Of a stretch of 64,000 nt of DNA, positions 22,701 through 34,756 are shown one piece after another. The notes beneath the pieces were generated by a model, which had not been told where the DNA came from, did no database searches, and saw only the letters and a program-made list of their open reading frames with translations. Position 1 is the stretch's first letter. Every line of letters starts with the position of its first letter. Source of the stretch: Hyperoodon ampullatus (Eukaryota > Chordata > Mammalia > Artiodactyla > Ziphiidae); assembly GCA_949752795.1 (NCBI GenBank), contig OX457075.1:1860001-1924000 (forward strand). The letters run 5' to 3'. The translations under genes and the position numbers were made by a program.

Positions 22701-24836
22701 CTGACACTGTCCCTAACTAAGGCCCTGACACTACACCTAACTCAGGCCCTCACACTGTCCCTAGCTACAGCCCTGAATCTACTCCTAACTCAGCCTTGAC
22801 ACGATACATAACAAAGGCTCTGATGCTAGTCTTAACTAAGGCCCTGACACTGTCCCTAACTAAGGCCCTGACAATATTTCTAACTCAGGCAGTGAAACTG
22901 TCCCTAAGTCCCTGATACTTCTCCTAACTCAGGCGCTAATACAATACATAACGAAGGCAATGATGCTACTCCTAAGTTAGGCCCTGACACTCCCTAACTA
23001 GGGCTTTGATACTACTCCTAACTTAGGTCCTGACACTGTCCCTAACTAATGCCCTGACACTACTCCAAAAACAGACCCTGATACTGTGCCTAACATAGGC
23101 TCTGATGCTACTCCTAACTAAGCCCCTCAAAGTGGCCCTAACTAAGGCCTTCACACTTCTCCTAACTAAGACCCTGACAGTGTCCTTCACTAAGGCTTTA
23201 ACACTACTCCTACCTCAGACCCTGACACGATACGTAACGAAGGCTCTGACACTACTCCTAACTCAGGCCCTGACAATATCTCTAACTAAGGCCCGGACAG
23301 GGTCCCTAACTAACGCTTTAACCCTACTCTTACCACAGGCTCTGACATGATATGTAATGAAGACTCTAATGCTAGTCCTAACTAAGGCCCTGTCACTGTC
23401 CTTAACTAAGGCCCTGAAAGTACTCCTAACTCAGGCTGTGACACAATTCCTAACATAGGCTCTGATGCTAGGCCTAAATAAGACCTTGACACTGGCTGTA
23501 ACTAAGGCTATGATTCTACTCCTAACTCAGACCCTGACACTGTCCCTTACTAATGCCATGATAATACTCCTAAATCAGGCCCTGTCATGATACCTAACGA
23601 AGGCTCTGATGCTAGTCCTAACAAAGGCCCTGACACTGGCCCTAACTAAGGCCTTGACACTACACTTAACTCAGGCCCTGACACTGCCCCTAACTAAAGC
23701 CCTGACACTACTCCTAACTCAGGCCCTGATACTGTCCCTAACTCAGTCCCTGACTTTGCACCTATTTCAGGTCCTGCCACTACTCCTAAATCAGACCCTG
23801 ACATGATACCTAATGAAGGGTCTCATGCTAGTCCTAACTCAGTCCCTGACACTGTTCCTAACTAAGGCCCTGATGCTACGCCTAACTCAGGCTGTTACAC
23901 TGACTGTAACTAAGACCCTGACACAATACCTTACAAAGGCTCTGATGCGTCCTCATTAAGGCCCTGTCACTGTCCCTAACTAAGGCCCTGACATGATATC
24001 TAACAGAGGCTTTGATGCTAGTCCTAACTAAGGCCTTGACACTGGCCCTAACTAAGGCCCTGACACTACACCTAACTCAGGCCCTCCCACTCTCCCTAAC
24101 TACGGCCCTGACGCTACTCCTAACTCAGCCCTGACATGATACATAACAAAGGCTCTGATGCTAGTCTTAACTAAGGCCCTGACGCTACTCCTAACTCAGG
24201 CACTGATACAATACCTAATGAAGGCAATTATGCTACTCCTAAGTAAGGCCCTGACACTGGCCCTAACTAAGGCTTTGACACCACTCCTAACTTAGGACCT
24301 GATACTCTCCCTATCTAGTGCCCTGACACCACTACTAAAACAGGCCCTGACACTGTTCCTAACAGAGGCCCTGATGCAACTCCTAACTAAGCCCCTCAAA
24401 CTGGGCCTAACTAAGGCCTTCACACTTCTCCTAACTAAGGCCCTGACACTTCTCCTAACTCAGGCCCTGACACGATACCTAACAAAGGCTCTGATGCTAG
24501 TCGTAACTAAGGCCCTGACACGATACCTAACAAAGGCTCTGATGCTAGTCGTAACTAAGGCCCTGTCACTGTCCCTAACTAAGGCCCTGACACTACTCCT
24601 AACTCAGGACCTGACACTGTCCCTAACTAAGGCCCTGACACTTCTCCTAACTCAGGCCCTGACACGATACCTAACTAAGGCCCTGACACTACTCCTAACT
24701 CAGGACCTGACACTGTCCCTAACTAAGGCCCTGACACTATTCCTAACTCAGACAGTGACACTGTCCCTAACTAAGGCTCAGACTCTACTCCTAACTCAGG
24801 CGCTGATACAATACCTAACGAAGGCACTGATGCTGT
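16745..24836. repeat. 24-bp minisatellite with internal duplications
   Basis: About 335 imperfect copies of a 24-bp unit, typically 'cctaactaaggccctgacac' plus four bases (tgtc or tact), alternating with 'cctaactcaggccctgacac'. The unit is four hexamers and starts with the C-strand telomere-like CCTAACT. Longer repeats are layered on it. A block at about 18,270-19,100 recurs at 20,210-21,010 (offset about 1,940), and 'ccataacactggtccaaaat' occurs at 19,046, 20,983 and 22,201. Since 24 is divisible by three, frames stay open as eight-residue peptides (LTKALTLL and variants). Stops are frequent between them and no gene is inferred. Confidence 0.93.
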
Positions 24837-25418
24837 GTTTTTTTTTTTTGGAGTAGCCTGACCCAATGGAAGCACACAGAAAATCCCTTCAAAGACCCCT
24901 GAACTGGTTAAGGTTCAATGGTGTAACAAATGCTCCCACATAAGTATGACAAATAGAAGTTTTCATCCCTCTTTTATTGTGACCTGGAGACAGACACCCC
25001 AGGGCTTGTGTGGCAGGGCTTCTCCTGCAAGTTTCTCTGTCATCCTGATGGTCTGTTACTGTAGGGGAGTTGGCCTCATCCGAGGTGGACAGGGGGCATA
25101 AAGGAGCTCCAGCTTCAGAGTTCACCTTTTCAAAGTATGACAGATAGAGGAGAATGTAGGAGCTTCCTCACCCCTTTAGAAAATATACCAGAAGTTGCAC
25201 ATATTGTTTTCCTTCTGTCTGGAGGGAGAGCTTAGTCACACAAACAACCTAGCTGCAGAGGAGCCTGGAAAGTTCCGTAGTTTGGAGCAATAACATGCTC
25301 ATTTAAAAATTAAGGGTTAAGTTTTGTTAATAGACAACTGGACAAAGCTACTGGGAGCCAGTTGGGTGTCTCTGCCACATCTGTTAAAATGTTCTCTCAT
25401 CATCCACACACACCTTAC
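24837..25418. other. Non-tandem flank after the satellite block; no gene seen
   Basis: The 24-bp array stops at a poly-T tract (24,837-24,849). The DNA that follows is ordinary mammalian sequence without tandem structure. A reverse-strand AATAAA ('cttttattgtga' on plus, about 24,971) is present, but I recognise no gene. Some phrases ('gagggagagcttagtcac', 'cctagctgcagagg') look like an old interspersed repeat that I cannot name. Confidence 0.5.
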
Positions 25419-25834
25419 CCAGAGTTCCTGGTTGTATTTTTTTTAAGGTGTAAAATGTGATTTTTTGTTTTTACATATTTATTGGAGTATAATTGCTTTA
25501 CAATGGTGTGTTAGTTTCTGCTTTATAACAAAGTGAATCAGTTATACATATACATATGTTCCCATATCTCCTCCCTCTTGCGTCTCCCTCCCTCCCACTC
25601 TCCCTATCCCACCCCTCCAGGTGGTCACGAAGCACCAAGCTGATCTCCCTGTGCCATGCGGCTGCTTCCCACTAGCTATCTATTTTACGTTTGGTAGTGT
25701 ATATATGTCCATGTCACTCTCTCACTTTGTCACAGCTTACCCTTCCCCCTCCCCATATCCTCAAGTGCATTCTCTAGTAGGTCTGTGTCTTTATTCGCGT
25801 CTTACCCCTAGGTTCTTCATGACATTTTTTATTC

Positions 25835-28800
25835 TTATATTCCATATATACACGTTAGCATATGGTATTTGTCTTTCTCTTTCTGACTTACTTCACTCTG
25901 TATTACAGACTCTAGGTCAATCCACCTCACTACAAATACCTCAATTTCATTTCGTTTTATGGCTGAGTAATATTCCATTGTATATATGTGCCACATCTTC
26001 TTTATCCATTCATCCAGTGATGAACAACTAGGTTGTTTCCATCTCCGAGCTATTGTAAATAGAGCTGCAATGAACATTTTGGTACATAACTCTTTTTGAA
26101 ATATGGTTTTCTCAGGGTATATGCCCAGTAGTGGGATTGTTGGGTCATATGGTAGTTTATTTGTAGTTTTTTAAGGAACCTCCATACTGTTCTCCATAGC
26201 GGCTGTACCAATTCACATTACCACCAGCAGTGCAAGAGTGTCCCCTTTTCTCCACACCCTCTCCAGCATTTATTTTTTCTAGATTTTTTTATGATGGCCA
26301 TTCTGCCTGGTGTGAGATGATATCTCATTGTAGTTTTGATTTGCATTTCTCTAATGATTAATGATGTTGAGCATTCTTTCATGTGTTTGTTGTCAGTCTG
26401 TATATCTTCTTGGGAGAAATGTCTATTTAGGTCTTCTGCCCAGTTTTGGATTGGGTTGTTTGTTTTTTTGTTATTGAGCTGCATGAACTGCTTGTAAATT
26501 TTAGAGATTAATCCTTTGTCAGGTACTTCATTAGCAAATATTTTCTCCCATTGTGAGGGTTGTCTTTTGGTCTTGTTTATGGTTTCCTTTCCTGTGCAAA
26601 AGCTTTGAAGTTTCATTAGGCCACATTTGTTTATTTTTGTTTTTATTTCCATTTCTCTAGGAGGTGGGTCAAAAAGGATCTTGCTGTGATTTATGTCATA
26701 GAGTGTTCTGCCTATGTTTTCCTCTAAGAGTTTGATAGATTCTGGCCTTACATTCAGGTCTTTAATCCATTTTGAGCTTAAGTTTGTGTATGGAGTTAGG
26801 GAGTGATCTAATCTCATACCTTTACATGTACATGTCCAGTATTCCCAGCACCACTTATTGAAGAGGCTGTCTTTCTCCACTGTACATTCCTGCCTCCTTT
26901 ATCAAAGATAAGGTGACCATATGTGTGTGGGTTTATCTCTGGGCTTTATATCCTGTCCCACTGATCTATATTTCTGTTTTTGTGCCAGTACCATACTGTC
27001 TTGATTACTGTAGCTTTGTAGTATAGACTGAAGTCAGGGAGCCTGATTCCTCCAGCTCCATTTTTCGTTCTCAAGATTGCTTTGGCTATTCGGGGTCTTT
27101 TGTGTTTCCATACAAATTGTGAAATTTTTTGTTCTAGTCCTGTGAAAAATGCCAGTGGTAGTTTGATAGGAATTGCATTGAATCTGTAGATTGCTTTGTG
27201 TAGTAGAGTCATTTTCACAATGTTGATTCTTCCAATACAAAAACATGGTATATCTCTCCATCTGTTTGTACCATCTTTAATTTCTTTCATCAGTGTCTTA
27301 TAATTTTCTGCATACAGGTAGGTTTATTCCTTAGGTAGGTTTGTTCCTAGATATTTAATTCTTTTTGTTGCAATGGTAAATGGAAGTGTTTTCTTGATTT
27401 CACTTTCAGATTTTTCATCATTAGTGTACAGGAATGCCAGAGATTTCTGTGCATTAATTTTGTATCCTGCTACTTTACCAAATTCATTGATTAGCTCTAG
27501 TAGTTTTCTGGTAGCATCTTCAGGATTCTCTATTTAGAGTGTCATGTCATCTGCAAACAGTGACAGCTTTACTTCTTCTTTTCCGATTTGGATTCCTTTT
27601 ATTTCCTTTTCTTCTCTGATTGCTGTGGCTAAAACTTGCAAAACTATGTTGAATAAGAGTGGTGAGAGTGGGCAACCTTGTCTTGTTCCTGATCTTAGTG
27701 GAAATGGTTTCAGTTTTTCACCATTGAGGACGATGTTGGCTGTGCGTTTGTCATATATGGCCTTTATTATGTTGAGGAAAGTTCCCTCTATGCCTACTTT
27801 CTGCAGGGTTTTTATCATAAATGGGTGTTGAATTTCGTCGAAAGCTTTCTCTACACCTATTGAGATGATCATATGTTTTTTCTCCTTCAATTTGTTAATA
27901 TGGTGCATAACGCTGATTGATTTGCATATATTGAAGGATCCTTGCATTCCTGGAATAAACCCCACTTGATTATGGTGTATGATCCTTTTAATGTGCTGTT
28001 GGATTCTGTTTCCTATTATTTTGTTGAGGATTTTTTCATCTATGTTCAGCAGTGATATTGGCCTGTAGTTTTCTTTCTTTGTGACATCCTTGTCTGGTTT
28101 TGGTATCAAGGTGATAGTTGCTTCGCAGAATGAGTTTGGGAGTGTTCCTCCTTCTGCTATATTTTGGAAGAGTTTGAGAAGGATAGGTGTTAGCTCTTCT
28201 CTAAATGTTTGATAGAATTCGCCTGTGAAGCCATCTGGTCCTGGGCTTTTGTTTGTTGGAAGATTTTTAATCACAGTTTCAATATCACTGCATGTGATTA
28301 GGCTGTTCATATTTTCTATTTCTTCCACATTCAGTCTTGGCAGTTTGTGCATTTCTAAGAATTTGTCCATTTCTTCCAGGTTGTCCATTTTATTGGCATA
28401 TAGTTCCTTGTAGTAATCTCTCATAATCTTTTGTATTTCTGCAGTGTCAGTTGTTACTTTTCCTTTTTCATTTCTAATTCTATTGATTTGAGTCTTCTTT
28501 TTTTTGTTGATGAGTCTGGCTAATGGTTTATCAATTTTGTTTATCTTCTCAAAGAACCAGCTTTTAGTTTTATTGATCTTTGTTATCGTTTCCTTCATTT
28601 CTTTTTCATTTATTTCTAATCTGATCTTTATGATTTCTTTCCTTCTGCTAACATTGGGGATATTTTGTTCTTCTTTCTCTAATTGCTTTAGGTGCAAGGT
28701 TAGGTTGTTTATTCGAGATGTTTCCTGTTTCTTAAGGTAGGACAGTATTGCTATAAACTTACCTCTTAGAACTCCTTTTCCTGCATCCCATAGGTTTTGG

Positions 28801-29655
28801 GTTGTCGTGTCTCTATTGTCATTTGTTTCTAGGTGTTTATTGATTTCCTCTTTGATTTCTTCAATGATCACTTCGTTATTAAGTAGTGTATTGTTTAGTC
28901 TCCATGTGTTTGTATTTTTTGCAGATCTTTTCCTGTAATTGATATCTAGTCTGAAAACATTGTGGTCGGAAAAGATACTTGATACAATTTCAATTTTCTT
29001 ACATTTACCAAGGTTTGATTTGTGTCCCAAGATATGATTTATCCTGGAGATTGTTCCATGAGCACTTGAGAAAAATGTGTATTCTGTTGTTTTTGGATGG
29101 AATGTCCTATAAATATCAATTAAGTCCATCTTGTTTAATGTATCATTTAACGCTTGTGTTTCCTTACTTATTTTCAATTTGGATGATCTGTCCATTGGTG
29201 AAAGTGGTGTGTTAAAGTCCCCTACTATGAATGTGTTACTGTCGATTTCCCCTTTTATGGCTGTTAGTATTTGCCTTATGTATTGAGGTGCTCCTATTTT
29301 GGGTGCATAAATATTTACAATTGTTATATCTTCTTGGATCGATCCCTTGATCATTATGTAGTGTCCTTTTTGTCTCTTCTAATAGTCTTTATTTTAAAAT
29401 CTATTTTTTTCTGATATGAGAATTGCTACTCCAGCTCTCTTCTGATTTCCATTTACATGGAATATCTTTTTCCATCCCTTTATTTTCAGTCTGTATGTGT
29501 CTCTTGGTCTGAAGTGGGTCTCTTGTAGACAGCATATATATGGGTCTTGTTTTTGTGTCCGTTCAGATAGTCTGTGTCTTTTGGTGAGCACATTTAATCC
29601 ATTTCCATTTAAGGTAATTATCAATATGTATGTTCCTATTCCAATTTTCTTAATT
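25835..29655 (-). pseudogene. L1 ORF2 remnant (endonuclease/reverse transcriptase)
   Basis: This corresponds to the L1 ORF2 protein, which nicks target DNA and reverse-transcribes L1 RNA. The length (about 3.8 kb, roughly 1,270 codons) matches full-length ORF2. Endonuclease motifs QETHF (about 29,510) and SDHN (about 28,960) are present. In the reverse transcriptase, '[14 protein letters not shown]', 'LIPKPDKD' and '[14 protein letters not shown]' are readable. The motif A position reads SIGVEKAFD, with Gly where L1 proteins normally have the catalytic Asp. The FADD box is kept, but an in-frame TAA follows five codons later (about 27,534). The C-terminal Cys/His segment [17 protein letters not shown] is at about 26,220-26,275. 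More frameshifts lie between 27,290 and 26,880. Clearly a dead copy. Confidence 0.93.
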
Positions 29656-29703
29656 GTTTTGGGTTTGTTATTGTAGGTTTTTTCCTTCTCTTGTGTTTCT
29701 TGA

Positions 29704-30593
29704 CTAGAGAATTCCCTTTAGCATTTGTTGTAAAGCTGGTATGGTGGTGCTGAACTCTCTCAGCTTTTGCTTGTCTGTAATTGTTTTAATTTCTCCATCA
29801 AATCTGAATGAGATACTTGCTGGGTAGAGTAATCTTGGTTGTAGGTTCTTCTCCTTCATCACTTTAAATATGCCTTGCTTGTGCCTTCTGTCTTGCAGAG
29901 TTTCTGCTGAAAGATCAGCTGTTAACCTCATGGGGATTCTCTTTTGTGTTATTTGTTGTTTATCCCTTGCTGCTTTTAATATTTTTCTTTGTATTTAATT
30001 TTTGACAGTTTGATTAATATGTGTCTTGGCATGTTTGTCCTTGGATTTATCCTGTATGGGACTCTCTGTGCTTCCTGGACTTGATTAACTATTTCCTTTC
30101 CCTTATTAGGGAAATTTTCAACTGTAGTCTCTTCAAATATTTTCTCAGTCCATTTCTTTTTCTCTTCTTCTTCTGGAACCCCTATAATTCGAATGTTGGT
30201 ACATTTAATGTTTTCCCAGAGGTCTCTGAGACTGTTCTCAGTTCCTTTCATTCTGATTTTTAAATTCTGTTCTGCAGTAGTTATTTCCACTATTTTATCT
30301 TCCAGGTTACTTATCCGTTCTTCTACCTCAGTTATTCTGCTATTGATCCCGTCTAGAGTATTTTTAATTTCATTTATTGTGTTTTTCATCATTGCTTGTT
30401 TCATCTTCAGTTCTTCTAGGTCCTTGTTAACTGTTTCTTCCCTTTGTCTATTCTATATCCAAGATTTTGGATTATCTTTACTATCATTATTCTGAAATAT
30501 TTTCAGGTAGACTGCATATTTCCTCTTCATTTTTAGGTCTAGTGGGTTTTTACCTTGCTCCTTCATCTGCTGTGTGTTTTTCTGTCTTCTCAT
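29704..30593 (-). pseudogene. L1 ORF1 remnant (RNA-binding protein)
   Basis: This is the L1 ORF1 region, encoding the trimeric coiled-coil RNA chaperone of the L1 particle. The start is the ATG at 30,593-30,591, which aligns with the ORF1 start of the second L1 ('atgag.agacagaaaaacaca'). The readable part includes a heptad-rich stretch (NSRITEVEERISNLEDKI), the RNA-recognition-type segment NIRIIGVPEEEE, and the C-terminal SFRFDGEIKT. The span is 890 bp, not a multiple of three. The N-terminal 60 codons are out of frame with the middle, and a shift near 29,976-29,931 splits the C-terminal part. Confidence 0.88.
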
Positions 30594-32542
30594 TTTGCTT
30601 CTCTTACTGTGTTTGGGGTCTTCTATCTGCAGGCTGCAAGTTCGTAGTTCCCGTTGTGTTTGGTATCCGTCCCCAGTGGTTAAAATTGTTTTAGTGGTTT
30701 GTGTAGGCTTCCTGGTGGAGGGGACTTGTGCCTGTGTTTTGGTGGATGAGGATGGATCTTGTCTTTCTGGTGGGCAGCCCCACGTCTGGTGGTATGTTTT
30801 GGGGTGCCTGTGGGCTTATTATGATTTTAGGCAGCCTCTCTGCCAGTGGGTGGGTTTGTTTTCCTGTCTTGCTAGTTGTTTGGCATAGGGTGTCCAACAC
30901 TGTAGCTTGCTGGTCGTTAAATGAAGCTGGGTCCTGGTGTTGAGATGGAGATCTCTGGGTGATTTTTGCCGTTTGATATTACATGGAGCTGAGAGGTTTC
31001 TTGTGGCCAGTGTCCTGAAGTTGGCTCTCTCACCTCAGAGGCATAGCACTGACTCCTGGCTGCAGCACAAAGAGCTTTTCATCCACACGGCTCAGAATAA
31101 AAGGGAGAAAAAATAGAAAGAAATAAAGAGGATAAAATAAAATAAAGTTATTAAAATAAAAATTAATTATTAAGAAAAAAATTTTTAAGTAAAAACAAAA
31201 TAAAACAAACAAACAAAAAAACGGACAGATAGAACCCGAGGACAAATGGTGAAAGCAAAGCTATACAGACAAAATCTCACACAGAAGCACACACATACAC
31301 ACTTACAAAAAGAGGAAAAGGGGAAAAAATAATAAATCTTGCTCTCAAAGTCCACCTCCTCAATTTGGGATGATTTGTTGTGTATTCATGTACTCCACAG
31401 ATGCAGGGTACATCAAGTTGATTGTGGATATTTATTCCACTGCTCCTGAGGCTGCTGGGAGAGATTTCCCTTTCTCTTCTTCACTCGCACAGCTCCCGGG
31501 GCTCAGCTTTGGATTTGGCCCTGCCCCTGCGCCAGAGGGCATCTGTTCTTCACTCAGAGACGACGGGTTTAAAGGAGCAGCTGATTCGGGGGCTCTGACT
31601 CCCTCAGGCCATGGGAAGGGAGGGGTGTGCATGTGGGGGGAGCCTGTGGCGGCAGCGGCCAGCGGGATGTTACACCAGCCTGAGGCGCACTGTGTGTTCT
31701 CCCTGGGAATTTGTCCATGGATCCCGGGACCCTGGCAGTGGCAGGCTTCACAGGCTCTCTGGAAGTGAGGTGTGGATAGTGACCTGTGCTCGCACACAGG
31801 CTTCTTGGTGGCAGCAGTGGCAGCATCCTTAGCGTCTCATGCCCGTCTCTGGAGTCTGCGCTGTTATCTGCAGCTCGCAACCATCTCTGGATCTCCTTTA
31901 AGCAGCGCTCTTAATCCCCTCTCTTCATGCACCAGGAAACAAAAAGGGAAGAAAAAGCCTCTTGCCTCTTTGGCAGGTCCAGACATTTCCCGGACTCCCT
32001 CCCAGCTAGCCGTGGTGCACTAACCCCCTGCAGGCTGTGTTCACGCCGTCAACCCCAGTCTTCTCCCTGTGCTCCGACTGAAGCCCAGGCCTCAGCTCCC
32101 AGCCCTTCCCACCCCGGCGAGGGAGCAGACAAGCCTCTCGGGCTGGTGAGTGCCAGTTGGCACCGATCCTCTGTGCGGGAATCTTTCCTCTTTGCCCTCT
32201 GCACCCCTGTTGCTGCACTCTCCTCCTAGACCCCAAAGCTCGCCCCTCCACCACCTGCAGTTTCCCCCTGCGAAGGGGCTTCCTAGTGTGTGCAAACCTT
32301 TCCTCCTTCACAGCTCCCTCCCACTGGTGCAGGTCCCAGCCCTATTCTTTTGTCTCTGTTTATTCTTTTGTCCTACCCAGGTACGTGGGGAGTTTCTTGC
32401 CTTTTGGGAGGTCTTAGGCCTTCTGCCAGCGTTCAGTGGGTGTTCTGTAGGAGTTGTTCCACGTGTAGATGTATTTCTGGTGTATCTGTGGGAAGGAAGG
32501 TGATCTCCGCATCTTACTCTTCTGCCATCTTCCCCCTCTCCT
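30594..32542 (-). promoter_or_regulatory. L1 5'UTR (internal promoter region)
   Basis: The element's 5'UTR, about 1.95 kb. The outer 1.1 kb (31,450-32,542) is GC-rich and the inner part (31,080-31,340) is A-rich. It aligns with 45,239-47,284 of the second L1 in matching order (for example the start and the 'ccacctcctcaatttgggat' region). In L1s this region holds the internal Pol II promoter. Promoter function is inferred from position and family, not from a recognised factor site. Reading frames here on both strands are compositional. Confidence 0.75.
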
Positions 32543-32551
32543 CCAGAGTTC

Positions 32552-33038
32552 ATGTTTTTTGAAAGTTTGTCCATCATAAAAATTACATTAATTTATAATT
32601 CAGGATCTAGCTTAAAAACATGGGACAGTTGTTTGCTTTTCATTAGACTTCCTGGTAAATTGCTTGTGAAATTTCATTACTAAATCTGAGCGTCTTTGTC
32701 CAGTGGAGGCAACAGGGCAGGGAATTGGGATAACAATAGTAAAGTACAAAATGGAAGCAACAGGGTGTCATGCAGAGGCTTCAAACACCAGAAGGAAGGT
32801 AAACATATGTACACACCTGTATTAAATTCCCCAAATAATGTTTCAGGGAAGAAATATCTACAATTAAGTAAAATCACATCTAAACCCATAGAATTGCCTC
32901 CTCTATTTCCCATTATTCAGAATCTCCATAAACACTCCTTCCTGCTGTGAGAGTAAAATATGTATATTTTTCATATCTAACTAGAAAGATGTCAGAAAAA
33001 TTGCAAAGTCAAGGCAGTGAGGATATGAAGAAACCAGC
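32552..33038. other. Intergenic DNA; no gene seen
   Basis: Single-copy-looking sequence between the L1 target-site duplication and a SINE. No long frame, splice-like structure or known repeat was recognised. Confidence 0.5.
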
Positions 33039-33047
33039 AGCACTCTT

Positions 33048-33317
33048 TTAATACTTATTTATTTATTTATTTATTTTTGGCCGTGTGGGGTCTTAGTTGT
33101 GGCATGTGGGATTTTTTGTTGTGGTGCATGGGCATGCAGGCTCTTTGTTGTGGTGTGGGGGTTCCTCTCTAGTTGTGGCATGCAGGCTCAGTAGTTGTGG
33201 CACACGGGCCCATTTGCCCTGCAGCATGTGGAATTGCAGTTCCCCAACCAGGGGTTGAACCTGCATTCCTTGCATTGGAAGGAAGATTCTCAACTACTGG
33301 ACTACCAGGCAAGTCCC
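33048..33317 (-). mobile_element. tRNA-Glu-derived SINE (CHR/cetartiodactyl type)
   Basis: A reverse SINE with an (ATTT)n tail at 33,050-33,077 and the head 'accaggcaagtccc' at 33,304-33,317. The body is the older long form ('ggtcttagttgtggcatg', 'gttccccaaccaggggttga'). 'agcactctt' flanks it at 33,039-33,047 and 33,324-33,332, consistent with a target-site duplication. It has many differences from the younger SINEs in this window. Confidence 0.85.
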
Positions 33318-33332
33318 AAGACCAGCACTCTT

Positions 33333-34700
33333 AGATTCTACCCTTGGATAAATGTAGATGGTATGATTTTGGGGGGAGCATCATTTGACACCATGCATTA
33401 AAAAACTGTAAAATATTTCTGCTGTTTGACATGGTAGTTCTACTTCTGGGAATCCATTTGAAGAAAATAATCAGATATGCTGAAAAAGATTTATGTACAA
33501 ATGTTTACAAAACAAGTTGAAAGACATTCCATGATCATAGTTCAAATGAGTTAATATTGGTAAAATTTCCATTCTCCCCAAAACGATATATGGATTTACT
33601 GTAGTCCCTATCAAAATTCCAATGGCATTATTCACAAAAATTGAAAAACAGAACTACAATTTGTATGGAACCGCAAAGAACCCCAAGTAGTTAAAGCAAT
33701 CTTGAGAAAGAAGAACAAAGTTGAAGGCATCACACTTCCTACTTTCAAACTATAGTGCAAAGCTACAGTAATTAAAACAGTATGGTGCTGGCATAAAAAA
33801 TACATAGATCAGGGGGACAGGATTGAGAGCTCCGAAATATACTCCTGTATATACGATCAACTAATATTGACAATGGGGCCAAGAATACTCAATAAGGATA
33901 GTCTCTTCAATAAATGGTGTTGGAAAAACTGATAGCCACATACAAAAGTATAAAACTGGACCTCTTTCTTATACCATTCACAAAAATCAACTCAAAATGT
34001 GTTAAAGACAAATTTAAGATCTGGAACTGTAAAACTCCTACAAGAAAATATAAGGGATAGGCTCCTTCACATTGGTCTTGGCCATGATTTTTTTTTTATT
34101 TTTGATTTGACACCAGAAGCAAAGACAACAAAACCAAAAATAAAAAGGTGGGAGTACATCAAAGTAAAAAGCTTCTGTGCTGCACAGGAAACCACCAGCA
34201 AAATGAAAAGGCAAACTATGTAATGGGAGAAAATATTTGCAAATATATAATAAGGGGTTATTATGAAAAATATATAAAAACCCATGGAACTCAATAGCAA
34301 AACAACAACAAAAACAACAAAAATATTCTGGTTAAAAAATGATCAGAAGAACTGAATAGACATTTTCCCAAGGAAGACATACAAATGGGCAACAATACAT
34401 GAAAAAGTGTTCAACATAACTAATCATCAGGGAAATGCAAATCAGAGCCACAGTGAGATGTCACTTCACACCTGTTAGAAAGGCTGCACTCAAAAAGACA
34501 AAAGAATAAGTATTGGCTGGTATGTGGACAAAAGGAAATCCTTGTGCACTGTAAATGGGAATGTAAATTGGTTCAGACACTAGGTAAACCAGTAAGAACG
34601 TTCCTCAGTTATACCACAATAAAGCTGAAAAGTTTTGTAGAAATCTATCTTAAAATGAAAAAGCAACATCAACAAAACCATAAGGCTTGTGGGGATGTGG
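33333..34700 (+). mobile_element. Old L1 fragment (ORF2 C-terminal and 3' region)
   Basis: Decayed mammalian L1 on the plus strand. 33,400-33,520 resembles an old L1 3' segment ('tctacttctgggaatccatt'). From about 33,540 the ORF2 C-terminal coding order can be followed: 'ccattctccccaaaac', 'caatttgtatggaac', 'caaagctacagtaatt' and 'cttcaataaatggtgttgg'. A short frame at 33,999-34,223 carries KSFCAAQETTSKMKRQ. It is probably two joined fragments. Stops are frequent throughout. Confidence 0.85.
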
Positions 34701-34756
34701 GCTAGGCCAAAATACTCAAAAACTGTCATTGGTACATTAAAAAATAAGATAAGACC

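Larger units (their letters stand above)
25428..32542 (-). mobile_element. Near full-length L1 retrotransposon, inactive
   Basis: A 7.1 kb L1 read on the minus strand: 5'UTR 32,542-30,594, ORF1 30,593-29,704, ORF2 about 29,655-25,835, then the 3' end with 'ggagtataattgctttacaa' at 25,482-25,501. The 5' start ('gggggaagatggcag' on minus, about 32,535) matches that of the second L1 at 45,247. 'ccagagttc' flanks both sides (25,419-25,427 and 32,543-32,551), a likely target-site duplication. Both ORFs carry stops and frameshifts, so it cannot move by itself. Confidence 0.92.

Noticed and set aside
27544..30943. Plus-strand frames across the first L1 (for example 27,544-27,831 and 30,574-30,888)
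   Set aside because: They are antisense shadows of L1 ORF1 and ORF2 and the UTR.
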